DNA of 37,435 nt from Ruminococcus flavefaciens (GCA_004554385.1 SFMO01000031.1:1-37435), one strand, 5' to 3'. Numbered from the stretch's first letter, positions 23,185 to 31,129 are shown. A program made the numbers and translations. The notes: generated by a model from the sequence alone, not told the origin.

Positions 23185-24441
23185 ATGAGCAGAAGAGTTG
23201 TTATCACAGGAATGGGAGCTGTAACTCCCCTCGGAACAGGCGTAGAAAAGTTCTGGGCAGGAATAAAGGCAAACAAGCTTGGAATATCCTTTATAGATAT
23301 GTTTGATACAAATCGTACAGGAGTAAAGATAGCAGGTATAGTACGTGACTTCAATGAGGAAGACTATTACGGTGTAGAGGGCTGCTTCGAAAAGAAGGAA
23401 GCCCGTCACATGGACAGATTCACAAAATATGCGGTGGTAGCCGCTCATGAGGCTCTCACCGACGCAGGAACAGATCTCCGCGATCTTGATCCCTACAGAG
23501 TAGGCGTTCTCGTTGGTTCGGGAATCGGCGGTATAGACCTCACTCTTTCAGAGTATGAGAAATATCTGGAAAAGGGACCCGGAAGAATGTCCGCATTCTA
23601 TATACCTATGATGATAAGCAATATGGCTGCGGGAACAATATCAATGAAAACAGGCTTCAGAGGAGCTAATTTCGATATTACCACAGCATGTGCGACAGGT
23701 ACTCACTCCATCGGTGAGGCTTTCCGCAAAATAAAGGACGGCTATCTTGACGCTTGTCTCGCAGGCGGAACAGAGTCTACGGGAGTAGAGTTCACATACG
23801 GCGGCTTCGCAAATATGAAGGCACTGACAAAATCAGGAGACCTTGAGAGAGCTTCTATCCCGTTCGACAAGGAGAGAAGCGGATTCGTTCTCGGCGAAGG
23901 AAGCGCAGTCCTCGTTCTTGAGGAATATGAGCATGCAAAGGCAAGAGGCGCTAAGATATACGCCGAGGTCGCAGGCTACGGCGCTACCTGCGACGGTTAT
24001 CACATGACATCTCCAATGCCGGGCGGCGAGGCTGCTGCAAAGGGCATGGAGCTGGCAATGGAAGAAGCAGGTCTGAGACCTGAGGACATAGATTATATCA
24101 ACGCTCATGGTACATCGACAGGTCTCAACGATAAATACGAGACTGCCGCTATTAAGCTGGCGCTTGGTGACCATGCGAAGAAAGTGAAGATAAGCTCTAC
24201 AAAGTCTATGACAGGCCATCTGCTCGGTGCAGCAGGTGCTGTTGAGGCTGTAGTATGCGCAAAGTCAATTCAGGAGGGCTTCATTCACGCAACAGTGGGA
24301 TATAAAGTGCCTGATGAGGAATGTGACCTCGATTACTGCGGAAACGGTAATATCGAGCAGGAGGTCAACGCTGTCCTGTCAAATTCACTTGGCTTCGGCG
24401 GACATAATGCGACACTCTGCTTCAGAAGGGTAAAAGACTGA
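23185..24441 (+). CDS. fabF: Beta-ketoacyl-ACP synthase II
   Basis: The 418-residue condensing enzyme elongates acyl-ACP with malonyl-ACP. It has the Cys-His-His triad: Cys169 in DITTACATGTHSIG, His308 in INAHGTSTGLND and His345 in SMTGHLLGAAG. The start RRVVITGMGAVTPLG and the C-terminal NSLGFGGHNATL are also diagnostic. It is the only FabB/F-type enzyme in the window. SD AAAGGA precedes the ATG, and accB begins 12 nt after the stop. Confidence 0.97.
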   Translation: MSRRVVITGMGAVTPLGTGVEKFWAGIKANKLGISFIDMFDTNRTGVKIAGIVRDFNEEDYYGVEGCFEKKEARHMDRFTKYAVVAAHEALTDAGTDLRDLDPYRVGVLVGSGIGGIDLTLSEYEKYLEKGPGRMSAFYIPMMISNMAAGTISMKTGFRGANFDITTACATGTHSIGEAFRKIKDGYLDACLAGGTESTGVEFTYGGFANMKALTKSGDLERASIPFDKERSGFVLGEGSAVLVLEEYEHAKARGAKIYAEVAGYGATCDGYHMTSPMPGGEAAAKGMELAMEEAGLRPEDIDYINAHGTSTGLNDKYETAAIKLALGDHAKKVKISSTKSMTGHLLGAAGAVEAVVCAKSIQEGFIHATVGYKVPDEECDLDYCGNGNIEQEVNAVLSNSLGFGGHNATLCFRRVKD

Positions 24442-24453
24442 GGAGGACATTAA

Positions 24454-24927
24454 ATGGAGAAAATATACGGTCAGATAGACCTTGAGACAATAGAAAAGCT
24501 TGCTGATATTATAAATAAGAAGGAGCTTTCAGAGCTCACTATATCAAGCGGCGAGAATACTATCACATTAAAGGGCAAGAAGGCTGTTCCTATGCCGATG
24601 CCTGTAGTTGCTGCGGCAGCTCCTGCACAGGCAGCAGCTCCCGTTGAGAGCACACTTTCCGCAAGCGAGGCTTCAATGGCTGAGGAGGTAAGCGGAAAGA
24701 TAGTTAAATCGCCTATCGTAGGTACTTTCTACTCTGCACCTTCACCTGACAAGCCGCCATTCGTAAAGACAGGCGACGAAGTCAAGAAGGGCGACGTTAT
24801 TATGATAATCGAGTCCATGAAGCTCATGAACGAGATACAGTCCGAGTACGACGGTGTAGTAGAGCAGATACTTGTATCCGACGGACAGGCAGTGGAATTT
24901 GACCAGCCTATAATGGTCATAAAGTAA
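24454..24927 (+). CDS. accB: Biotin carboxyl carrier protein of acetyl-CoA carboxylase
   Basis: The 157-residue protein has an N-terminal helix-rich region (1-42), an Ala/Pro-rich flexible linker (about 43-75) and a biotinyl domain (about 82-157). The biotinylation motif is IIESMKLMNEI with Lys123, and the thumb segment is PIVGTFYSAPSPDKPPFV. It carries CO2 on biotin between AccC and AccAD. SD GAGGAGG lies about 8 nt from the ATG. Its TAA overlaps the ATG of the next gene (TAATG), so the following membrane protein is probably translationally coupled to AccB. Confidence 0.96.
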   Translation: MEKIYGQIDLETIEKLADIINKKELSELTISSGENTITLKGKKAVPMPMPVVAAAAPAQAAAPVESTLSASEASMAEEVSGKIVKSPIVGTFYSAPSPDKPPFVKTGDEVKKGDVIMIIESMKLMNEIQSEYDGVVEQILVSDGQAVEFDQPIMVIK

Positions 24928-25520
24928 TGACTTACAAGTACATCACCCAGGAAACCATCGACTCGGGCGGCAAGAATATCAAGTCTCCCGAGGAGTTTGC
25001 GGAAGCCCGTGTCTATAATATAGAGGCGGTAAAGAACTACAACAGGCGCAAAAAAGTCCACGCTGCATTCAATATTTGGATAATAGTCCAGTATGTTGTC
25101 TTGTTCTTTATGGTATTCGATATGCTTTCAGGAATGGGGTACGTGGATGAGGAACTGAGCACAAAGACTCTCTATTTTCGCTTAGCCATCGGCATTATCG
25201 GATATTTTGCTTATCTGATACTGGTGACATGGTTCGTGTTCATAAAGCACTGCCGCGAAAGGCTGGTGCTGGCTCTTGTTTCTATGCCTGCTGTGCTTAT
25301 ATCGCCTGTATTTGCTCTTTTCCCCGTGGGAAACTATATTGCAGGCTGGTACTATCAAAAGACTGAGGACGAGCTCTCAAAGGAGCTGGGCTATCCCTCG
25401 TTTGCGAGGCTTAACGTCATTGCCGTAAACAGCGACGCTGATAATCTTTCGGAGCTGACTTATGACAGCATACGTGAAAAGATAAACAGAGACCATCCCC
25501 ACGACGGGACATTTTTGTGA
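24927..25520 (+). CDS. Unrecognised membrane protein A inside the fab operon
   Basis: The 197-residue protein is unknown to me. A soluble N-terminus (1-45) begins MTYKYITQETID and has basic NRRKK before the first helix. Three or four membrane helices follow (about 47-70, 84-108 and 114-142, the last possibly two). The C-terminal tail of about 50 residues contains TEDELSKELGYPSFARL. It is a paralogue of the next gene: the first 30 residues share the pattern KYITQ..ID....NI.S.E...E...YN, both have the same helix layout, and both place an E-L/N-E-x-GYPxF motif after the last helix. The start codon overlaps the accB stop and the stop leads into gene B. A role tied to carboxylase or fatty acid synthesis at the membrane is inferred from position only. 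Confidence 0.85.
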   Translation: MTYKYITQETIDSGGKNIKSPEEFAEARVYNIEAVKNYNRRKKVHAAFNIWIIVQYVVLFFMVFDMLSGMGYVDEELSTKTLYFRLAIGIIGYFAYLILVTWFVFIKHCRERLVLALVSMPAVLISPVFALFPVGNYIAGWYYQKTEDELSKELGYPSFARLNVIAVNSDADNLSELTYDSIREKINRDHPHDGTFL

Positions 25521-25522
25521 TT

Positions 25523-26191
25523 ATGGAACTGAAATACATTACACAGGATAATATAGACGAAGCTCATGTAAATATCACCTCTGCGGAGATGTACACGGAA
25601 TTTCAGGAATACAACGGGCTCATGCTCCGTATGCAGAAAAAACGCTATGTTTTTCTCCGCGATTTCTGGGCGTTATGGATAATGAACGCCATACTTCTCT
25701 TTCTCGGTTTAAAGACTTTCTTATTCTGGAGCGGCTCGCTGATATACATGGTAAGCGGAATGTATCCGCTCTGTTTACTGGTTGCAGCTGTTTACCTGAT
25801 CCTTATGATATACTTTATAGGTGTACGCAAGCTTTACAGCTGGAAAGCAGGACTTCTGATATCTCTCCTGCTGATACCCGTAAGCCTTGCGTTTATGCCT
25901 CTTGTTGCTGCAAATGCCATTGTTATCTTCCTTATGGAGAAGAAAGACAGCGAGATGAGGAACGAAACAGGCTATCCGCATTTTACACAGCTTCACGGCT
26001 CATACAAGAGCATGGTCAAGGACGGAGAGGTCTTCGGCATAGAGAGCGAGGGGGTTTACGCCACGGGAATGAAGTCAGAAAACGTAGTTCCCGAGGATCC
26101 CTTTGCAAAATACAGGATAAAACCTGAGGACGATATGGGAATGCTTGCAGATACTGATATAAGTGATTTAAGGAGTAATGAAAATGGCTGA
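25523..26191 (+). CDS. Unrecognised membrane protein B, paralogue of protein A
   Basis: The 222-residue protein begins MELKYITQDNID and has about three to four membrane helices (about 48-70, 72-103 and 107-138). A charged tail follows with KKDSEMRNETGYPHFTQL and then about 60 hydrophilic, acidic residues that protein A lacks. The ATG at 25523 is chosen because it aligns residue for residue with protein A; a GTG at 25517 (4-nt overlap with A) is an alternative. SD signals are weak for both, which fits coupling to A. Its 3' end overlaps fabZ by 8 nt. No transporter, enzyme or sensor motif is visible. Tandem duplication with later divergence is the simplest origin. Confidence 0.85.
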   Translation: MELKYITQDNIDEAHVNITSAEMYTEFQEYNGLMLRMQKKRYVFLRDFWALWIMNAILLFLGLKTFLFWSGSLIYMVSGMYPLCLLVAAVYLILMIYFIGVRKLYSWKAGLLISLLLIPVSLAFMPLVAANAIVIFLMEKKDSEMRNETGYPHFTQLHGSYKSMVKDGEVFGIESEGVYATGMKSENVVPEDPFAKYRIKPEDDMGMLADTDISDLRSNENG

Positions 26192-26627
26192 TATACTTAT
26201 GAATAAAGAACAGATAATGGAAATAATCCCCCACCGCGATCCATTCCTTCTCATCGACGAGATAGTTGATATGGAAGTCGGCGTTAAGGTACACGCAAGA
26301 AAGTACATCAAGGAGGAGGACTTCTGGTTCAAGGGACACTTTCCCGGATACCCCGTAACTCCGGGCGTACTTATGGTGGAAATGCTTGCTCAGGCAGGAG
26401 CAGTATGTATGCTTTCAAAGCCTGAATTCAAAGGAAAACTTGGACTTTTCGGCGGCATCGACAAGGCAAAGTTCCGCAGACAGGTCGTTCCGGGAGATGT
26501 TCTTGACCTTGAGGTCGAGATGATACGTCAGAGAGGACCTGTGGGCACAGGAAAGGCAACTGCCTCTGTAGGCGGTGAAAAGGCTGTATCCTGCGAGATA
26601 ACCTTCGTGATCACTGACAATAAATAA
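26184..26627 (+). CDS. fabZ: 3-hydroxyacyl-ACP dehydratase
   Basis: The 147-residue hot-dog-fold enzyme removes water from 3-hydroxyacyl-ACP. The catalytic His52 is in FKGHFPGYPVTPG and Glu66 in VLMVEMLAQ. The N-terminal IMEIIPHRDPFLLID and the FGGIDKAKFRRQVVPGD strand are standard. The ATG at 26184 lies 8 nt after AAGGAG; the ATG at 26178 is only 2 nt from the SD. It overlaps gene B by 8 nt. It is the only dehydratase in the cluster, and no FabA or FabM is seen. Confidence 0.97.
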   Translation: MADILMNKEQIMEIIPHRDPFLLIDEIVDMEVGVKVHARKYIKEEDFWFKGHFPGYPVTPGVLMVEMLAQAGAVCMLSKPEFKGKLGLFGGIDKAKFRRQVVPGDVLDLEVEMIRQRGPVGTGKATASVGGEKAVSCEITFVITDNK

Positions 26628-26648
26628 CTCATACAGGAGATAAGATAA

Positions 26649-28001
26649 ATGTTCAGAAAAGTACTTATCGCCAACAGAGGCGAGATAGCTGTACGAATAA
26701 TCAGAGCGTGCCGCGAGCTGAATATACGCTGTGTTGCAGTATATTCCACTGCTGACCGCAATTCGCTCCATGCCCAGATAGCCGATGAGGCTGTCTGCAT
26801 AGGACCTGCGGCAACAAAGGACAGCTACCTTAACATGAACGCTATCATACAGGCGGCACTGAATACAGGCGCCGAGGCAATACACCCCGGCTTCGGATTC
26901 CTTTCCGAGAACGCAGAGTTTGCAAAGCTCTGTGAGGCAAACGGAATAGTTTTCATCGGACCGTCATATAAGTCTATAGAAATGCTTGGCGACAAGGCTG
27001 CCGCAAAGGAGACTATGGCTGCTGCGGGAGTGCCTGTTATCCCAGGCTCAAAAGGCGCAGTAAAGTCACTTGAGGAAGCCCGCGAGATAGCCGACAAGGC
27101 AGGCTACCCCGTACTGGTAAAAGCTTCCGCAGGCGGCGGCGGACGAGGTATACGCCGTGTTGACAGCGCAGATGAGCTTGAGGCTCAGATGACAGCTGCT
27201 CAGCAGGAGGCAAAGAACTTCTTCGGCGATGACGCTGTCTATATCGAGAAGTTCCTCATAAATCCCCACCATGTTGAGATACAGATAATAGCCGACAAGC
27301 ACGGCAATTATATACACCTCTGCGAGCGTGACTGCTCAATGCAGCGACGCAATCAGAAAATGCTTGAGGAGTGCCCAAGTCCTATCGTAAGCCCCGAGCT
27401 TCGTGCAAAAATGGGCGCAGCAGCAGTTACCGCAGCTAAGGAGTGCGGCTACTACAATGCAGGCACCATCGAGTTCCTCGTTGACGAGAACCGCGACTTT
27501 TACTTCATGGAGATGAATACCAGAATACAGGTTGAGCACCCTATAACCGAAGAGGTAACGGGCTTCGACCTTGTAAAGGCTCAGATAGAGATAGCAGACG
27601 GCAAGCCTCTTGAAATAAAGCAGGAGGACGTTACCATGCGCGGTCATGCTATCGAGTGCAGAATCAATGCCGAGAATCCCGACATGGGCTTCCGTCCTTC
27701 ACCGGGAACTATCACAGCTCTCTATATGCCCGGCGGTCCCGGGATAAGAATAGACGGCGCTGTATATCAGGGCTATACAATCACTCCATACTACGACTCG
27801 ATGATAAGCAAGCTCATCGCTCACGGCTCCGACCGGGAGGACGCCATAAACAAGATGAGATGGGCGCTTTCCGAGTTTATCGTAGAGGGTGTTGACACAA
27901 ACATCGACTTCCAGCTTGAAATAATCAGAAATGCTGATTTCAAGGCAGGCAAATATGATATAGGCTTCCTCGGAAGATATATGGAAGAAAAGAAAAAATA
28001 A
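26649..28001 (+). CDS. accC: Biotin carboxylase subunit of acetyl-CoA carboxylase
   Basis: The 450-residue length is normal. The pre-ATP-grasp domain starts FRKVLIANRGEIAVRIIRACREL. The glycine-rich ATP loop is KASAGGGGRGIR (about 159-170). The ATP-grasp site has HLCERDCSMQRRNQKMLEE and the biotin/bicarbonate catalytic motif FYFMEMNTRIQVEHPITE. The enzyme carboxylates AccB-bound biotin with ATP and bicarbonate. SD AGGAGA lies about 8 nt from the ATG, 21 nt after fabZ. Confidence 0.98.
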   Translation: MFRKVLIANRGEIAVRIIRACRELNIRCVAVYSTADRNSLHAQIADEAVCIGPAATKDSYLNMNAIIQAALNTGAEAIHPGFGFLSENAEFAKLCEANGIVFIGPSYKSIEMLGDKAAAKETMAAAGVPVIPGSKGAVKSLEEAREIADKAGYPVLVKASAGGGGRGIRRVDSADELEAQMTAAQQEAKNFFGDDAVYIEKFLINPHHVEIQIIADKHGNYIHLCERDCSMQRRNQKMLEECPSPIVSPELRAKMGAAAVTAAKECGYYNAGTIEFLVDENRDFYFMEMNTRIQVEHPITEEVTGFDLVKAQIEIADGKPLEIKQEDVTMRGHAIECRINAENPDMGFRPSPGTITALYMPGGPGIRIDGAVYQGYTITPYYDSMISKLIAHGSDREDAINKMRWALSEFIVEGVDTNIDFQLEIIRNADFKAGKYDIGFLGRYMEEKKK

Positions 28002-28013
28002 GAATGAAAGAGA

Positions 28014-28874
28014 ATGGGGAGAAAAGAATTGTTTGAAGATTTTTTTAATGTAGTAAAGAAACGCTTCAATGACGGCGAGGAGGAATACAAGCCCCCTATG
28101 TTCAAATGCCCCCGCTGTCAGGGAACGAGCCCTCTTTCAAAATATGAGGAGCTCCACAGAGTCTGCCCCAAGTGTAACTATCACGGCAGACTTTCGTCAA
28201 CAGAACGTATTGCTATAACCGTCGATAAGGGCAGCTTCAGAGAGCTCAACGGCGGCATGAGAAGCGCAAATCCTCTGGATTTTCCCGACTACAGCGAAAA
28301 GCAGGCAGAGCTCCGTGCCGCAACAGGTCTCAGTGAGGCTGTTATCACAGGCACAGCTACTATAAAAGGCTCACCTGTAGTTATTGGCATCATGGATTCG
28401 CGTTTTATGATGGGCTCTATGGGAAGCGTCGTAGGCGAGAAGATAACCCGTGCATTTGAATATGCTACAGAGAAGAAGCTTCCTGTGATAATGTTCACCG
28501 CATCAGGCGGCGCACGTATGCAGGAGGGGATAGTTTCACTCATGCAGATGGCAAAGACCTCAGGTGCTGTAAAGCTCCACAGCGAGGCAGGCGGACTTTA
28601 TATATCCGTAATGACCGATCCTACCACAGGAGGCGTAACAGCCAGCTTTGCGTCACTGGGCGACATCATTATTGCAGAGCCGAAGGTGCTCATCGGATTC
28701 GCAGGCAGACGAGTTATCGAGGGAACTATCAAGCAGAAGCTTCCCGATGACTTCCAGCTTGCAGAATTTATGTACAACAAGGGCTTTGTAGATATGATAG
28801 TAGAGCGCAGAAAGCTGAGAAGCGTACTTTCTCACCTTCTGAAGCTCCACGGATTTTACCCTAAGGAGGCGTGA
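28014..28874 (+). CDS. accD: Acetyl-CoA carboxylase carboxyltransferase, beta subunit
   Basis: The 286-residue protein has an N-terminal four-Cys zinc ribbon, CPRC (32, 35) and CPKC (51, 54), then a crotonase-like carboxyltransferase core with FTASGGARMQEG, GGVTASFASLGD and IGFAGRRVIEGT. With AccA it transfers the carboxyl group from biotin to acetyl-CoA. The start is slightly uncertain: ATG at 28014 has GAAAGAG before it, while TTG at 28029 has GGGGAG 7 nt upstream. Both keep the zinc ribbon. It ends 2 nt before the accA start codon. Confidence 0.96.
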   Translation: MGRKELFEDFFNVVKKRFNDGEEEYKPPMFKCPRCQGTSPLSKYEELHRVCPKCNYHGRLSSTERIAITVDKGSFRELNGGMRSANPLDFPDYSEKQAELRAATGLSEAVITGTATIKGSPVVIGIMDSRFMMGSMGSVVGEKITRAFEYATEKKLPVIMFTASGGARMQEGIVSLMQMAKTSGAVKLHSEAGGLYISVMTDPTTGGVTASFASLGDIIIAEPKVLIGFAGRRVIEGTIKQKLPDDFQLAEFMYNKGFVDMIVERRKLRSVLSHLLKLHGFYPKEA

Positions 28875-28876
28875 GC

Positions 28877-29683
28877 ATGGACGACAAGAGAACAGCGTGG
28901 GAACGCCTTCAGCTCATACACACTAAGGGCAGACCTACTATAAAGGATTATATCCCTCAGATTTTCACCGACTGGTATGAGATGCACGGCGACAGACTCT
29001 TCGGCGACGACAGAGCTATCATCGGCGGTCTGGCGAGACTTGACGGTGAGCCTGTTACCATCATCGCTGAGGTAAAGGGCAGGGACATCAATGAAAATAA
29101 GGCATGCAATTTTGCAATGCCGCACCCCGAGGGCTACAGAAAGGCTCTCAGGATAGCAAGACAGGCGGAGAAGTTCCACCGCCCCATAATATGCTTCATA
29201 GATACTCCGGGCGCATTTTGCGGAGTTGCTGCTGAGGAGCGCGGACAGGGCGAGGCTATAGCAAAGAATATAGCTGAGTTTATGACTCTCCGTACACCTA
29301 TAGTTTCCATCGTCCTCGGTGAGGGCGGAAGCGGCGGAGCTCTTGCTCTTGGCGTGTGCGACGAGCTTGCTATGCTTGAGAACGCAGAGTACTCGGTATT
29401 GTCTCCAAGAGGCTTTGCAAGCATACTCTGGAAGGACGCTTCCCGTGAGCAGGAAGCCAGCGAAATAATGAAGATAACCGCTGAAGATATGGTCCGTCTC
29501 GGAGTTGCAGAAGCTATCATCGAGGAGCCTCTCGGCGGAGCACATAACGATTTAGACAAAATTTCAGAAAATATACACGAATATTTGTCACAAAAAATTC
29601 CCGAAAAATGCAAAAAAGATATTGACGTTTTGCTTAAAGAACGCTATACTAAATTTAGAAAAATCGGAGCGTTCACTGAATGA
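28877..29683 (+). CDS. accA: Acetyl-CoA carboxylase carboxyltransferase, alpha subunit
   Basis: The 268-residue protein lacks the longer N-terminal helical region of the E. coli protein (about 319 residues), as is common in Firmicutes. The core motifs are HGDRLFGDDRAIIGG, FAMPHPEGYRKALR, FIDTPGAFCGVAAEERGQ and LGEGGSGGALA. ATG at 28877 lies 7 nt after AAGGAGG; the in-frame GTG at 28871 is too close to that SD. The last 80 nt turn markedly AT-rich and contain a promoter for acpP, so the C-terminal sequence may be shaped by that dual use. Confidence 0.97.
   Translation: MDDKRTAWERLQLIHTKGRPTIKDYIPQIFTDWYEMHGDRLFGDDRAIIGGLARLDGEPVTIIAEVKGRDINENKACNFAMPHPEGYRKALRIARQAEKFHRPIICFIDTPGAFCGVAAEERGQGEAIAKNIAEFMTLRTPIVSIVLGEGGSGGALALGVCDELAMLENAEYSVLSPRGFASILWKDASREQEASEIMKITAEDMVRLGVAEAIIEEPLGGAHNDLDKISENIHEYLSQKIPEKCKKDIDVLLKERYTKFRKIGAFTE
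29622..29650 (+). promoter_or_regulatory. Internal promoter for acpP inside the 3' end of accA
   Basis: TTGACG (29622-29627), 17-nt spacer, TATACT (29645-29650), about 77 nt upstream of the acpP ATG. It would let acyl carrier protein be made at a higher level than the enzymes. Confidence 0.7.
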
Positions 29684-29726
29684 ACCGGTTTTGACAAAAA
29701 ATAAAGATAAAATGGAGGACCAAATA

Positions 29727-29963
29727 ATGATTTTTGAAAAACTCAAAGATATTATTGCAGAACAGCTCAGTGTGGAGGCAGACGAAGTAAACATGGATTC
29801 AAATATTCAGGATGACCTCGGTGCTGATTCACTGGACGTTGTTGACCTCATCACAACTATCGAGGACGAGTTCGATATCTCTATCCCCGATGAGGCTGTA
29901 GAAGAGATCAAGACAGTAGGCGACATCGTTAACTACATCGAAAAGAATACAGACGCTGAATAA
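29727..29963 (+). CDS. acpP: Acyl carrier protein
   Basis: The 78-residue acidic protein holds the growing acyl chain on a phosphopantetheine arm. The attachment motif is DDLGADSLDVVDL with Ser35. Helices I (FEKLKDIIAEQL) and III (DEAVEEIKTVGDIVNYI) match the four-helix ACP fold. The start at 29727 follows ATGGAGGACC, an SD about 9 nt away; the frame extends upstream to 29622, but that part overlaps accA and is not ACP-like. It closes the cluster and is followed by a strong terminator. No acpS is in the window. Confidence 0.97.
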   Translation: MIFEKLKDIIAEQLSVEADEVNMDSNIQDDLGADSLDVVDLITTIEDEFDISIPDEAVEEIKTVGDIVNYIEKNTDAE

Positions 29964-29977
29964 TCAGCGTATATACG

Positions 29978-30007
29978 CCCCCCGACATTTAGTCGGGGGA
30001 TTTTTTT
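29978..30007 (+). terminator. Rho-independent terminator of the fab cluster
   Basis: An 8-bp GC stem (29979-29986 with 29992-29999), loop ATTTA, then seven T residues (30001-30007), 15 nt after the acpP stop. Confidence 0.95.
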
Positions 30008-30059
30008 GTTGTTTGAGGCTTAACACGTGTACAACTTTACCCGTGCTTAAAAATACCAC

Positions 30060-30088
30060 TTGCAATTGGTGTTTTAAAGTGGTATAAT
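30060..30088 (+). promoter_or_regulatory. Sigma-A promoter of the P-loop ATPase / oxidoreductase operon
   Basis: TTGCAA (30060-30065), 17-nt spacer ending TGG, TATAAT (30083-30088). The next start codon is 43 nt downstream. Confidence 0.85.
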
Positions 30089-30130
30089 ATAGTTTGTAGG
30101 ATTTTTCACAAGTAATTCGAAAGGATATTT

Positions 30131-30787
30131 ATGAAAGAGATCAAGATAGTTACAGGTCACTACGGCAGCGGAAAGACCAATTTTTCAGTAAATCTTGCGG
30201 TCAAAGCCGCAGCAGAGGGAAAGTCAGCAGCCATCGTAGACCTTGATATAGTAAATCCCTATTTCCGGACAGCGGATTTCCGTGACCTTTTCGAGGAAAA
30301 GGGGATAAGGCTCATAGCTCCGGATTTCGCAAGGAGCAATCTCGATATACCGTCTATACAGTTCGATGTGGTCGAGCTCGCTACAGATGAGGATTGCCTC
30401 ATTATCGATGTGGGCGGCGACGATGCGGGCGCTGTTGCTCTCGGACGCTATGCCGACGAATTAGAGCAGTTCAGGGACAGTATCGAGATGTATTGCGTCA
30501 TAAATCAGCGCCGCTATCTCACCAATACGGCTGAGGAGGTCACAAAGCTGATGTATGAGATAGAGGCGGCAGCACGTATGAAGCATACTGCTATCGTGAA
30601 CAATACCAACTTGGGCTGCGAGACAACACTCGATATTATCGAGCAGTCCCGTCCCTTTGCAGAGGAGACCTCACGCATCACAGGGCTTCCTGTAAAATAT
30701 ACTGTATATCCCGAGGATATCGCAGCGCTTTCAGATAAGCCTGATGTATTCCCCGCAAAGATATATGTAAAGCCCGTCTGGGGCTGA
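30131..30787 (+). CDS. MinD/ParA-type P-loop ATPase linked to 2-oxoacid oxidoreductase genes
   Basis: The 218-residue protein begins with a Walker A variant, GHYGSGKTNFSVNLA (9-23). It also has VDLDIVNPYFRTADF in the switch region and a Walker B-like strand LIIDVGGDDAG. This is the SIMIBI/ParA-like class, but without a DNA-partitioning context. SD AAAGGA lies 6 nt from the ATG. It lies directly upstream of the four-subunit ferredoxin oxidoreductase. I infer a role in Fe-S or cofactor loading, or assembly of that complex, by analogy with Mrp/NBP35-type ATPases. No CxxC metal site is seen, so this is not established. Confidence 0.85.
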   Translation: MKEIKIVTGHYGSGKTNFSVNLAVKAAAEGKSAAIVDLDIVNPYFRTADFRDLFEEKGIRLIAPDFARSNLDIPSIQFDVVELATDEDCLIIDVGGDDAGAVALGRYADELEQFRDSIEMYCVINQRRYLTNTAEEVTKLMYEIEAAARMKHTAIVNNTNLGCETTLDIIEQSRPFAEETSRITGLPVKYTVYPEDIAALSDKPDVFPAKIYVKPVWG

Positions 30788-30793
30788 GCAAAA

Positions 30794-30904
30794 ATGCATA
30801 ATTCATAATGCATAATGCATAATTGTCTGAAACAGTTCGGTTATTCCGTGTATTTCGCAAGCAGCATTAATTATGAATTATGAATTGTGAATTATGAATT
30901 AATT
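30794..30904. repeat. AT-rich inverted-repeat element (MITE-like) before the ferredoxin gene
   Basis: The left arm (30794-30824) is built of ATGCATAAT/ATTCATAAT units. The right arm (30865-30904) is their approximate reverse complement, with repeated AATTATGAATT units. A 40-nt centre of ordinary composition lies between. The arms could fold into a long AT hairpin. The element fills the space between the P-loop ATPase and the ferredoxin gene and ends just before the SD. It contains a spurious in-frame ATG (30887) for the ferredoxin. Confidence 0.75.
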
Positions 30905-30922
30905 CTGAAAGGAGCGAAAGGT

Positions 30923-31129
30923 ATGGAAAAGATGACAGTTATTACCGAGCGCTGCAAGGGCTGCGGTCTCTGTACAGCTGCCTGTCCCAAGAAGATCGTT
31001 GTTCTCCAGAAGGAGAAGCGTAACAAGAAGGGATATTTCTACGCAGAGTGTACCGACCAGTCAGCTTGCATCAGCTGTGCAATGTGTGCAACTATGTGCC
31101 CCGACTGCGCTATCGTTATTCAAAAATAA
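30923..31129 (+). CDS. korD: 2x[4Fe-4S] ferredoxin-type delta subunit of 2-oxoacid:ferredoxin oxidoreductase
   Basis: The 68-residue protein has two complete cluster motifs: Cys11, 14, 17 and 21 (CKGCGLCTAACP) and Cys49, 52, 55 and 59 (CISCAMCATMCP). Electrons from oxidative decarboxylation pass through it to ferredoxin. The ATG at 30923 lies 9 nt after AAAGGAG; the open frame upstream is repeat sequence. Gene order delta-alpha-beta-gamma and a 27-nt gap to the alpha gene support one complex. Confidence 0.92.
   Translation: MEKMTVITERCKGCGLCTAACPKKIVVLQKEKRNKKGYFYAECTDQSACISCAMCATMCPDCAIVIQK

Noticed and set aside
28856..29545. 229-codon open frame on the minus strand opposite accA
   Set aside because: It lies antisense to a clearly identified gene, has no SD or recognisable domain, and is a by-product of accA codon use.
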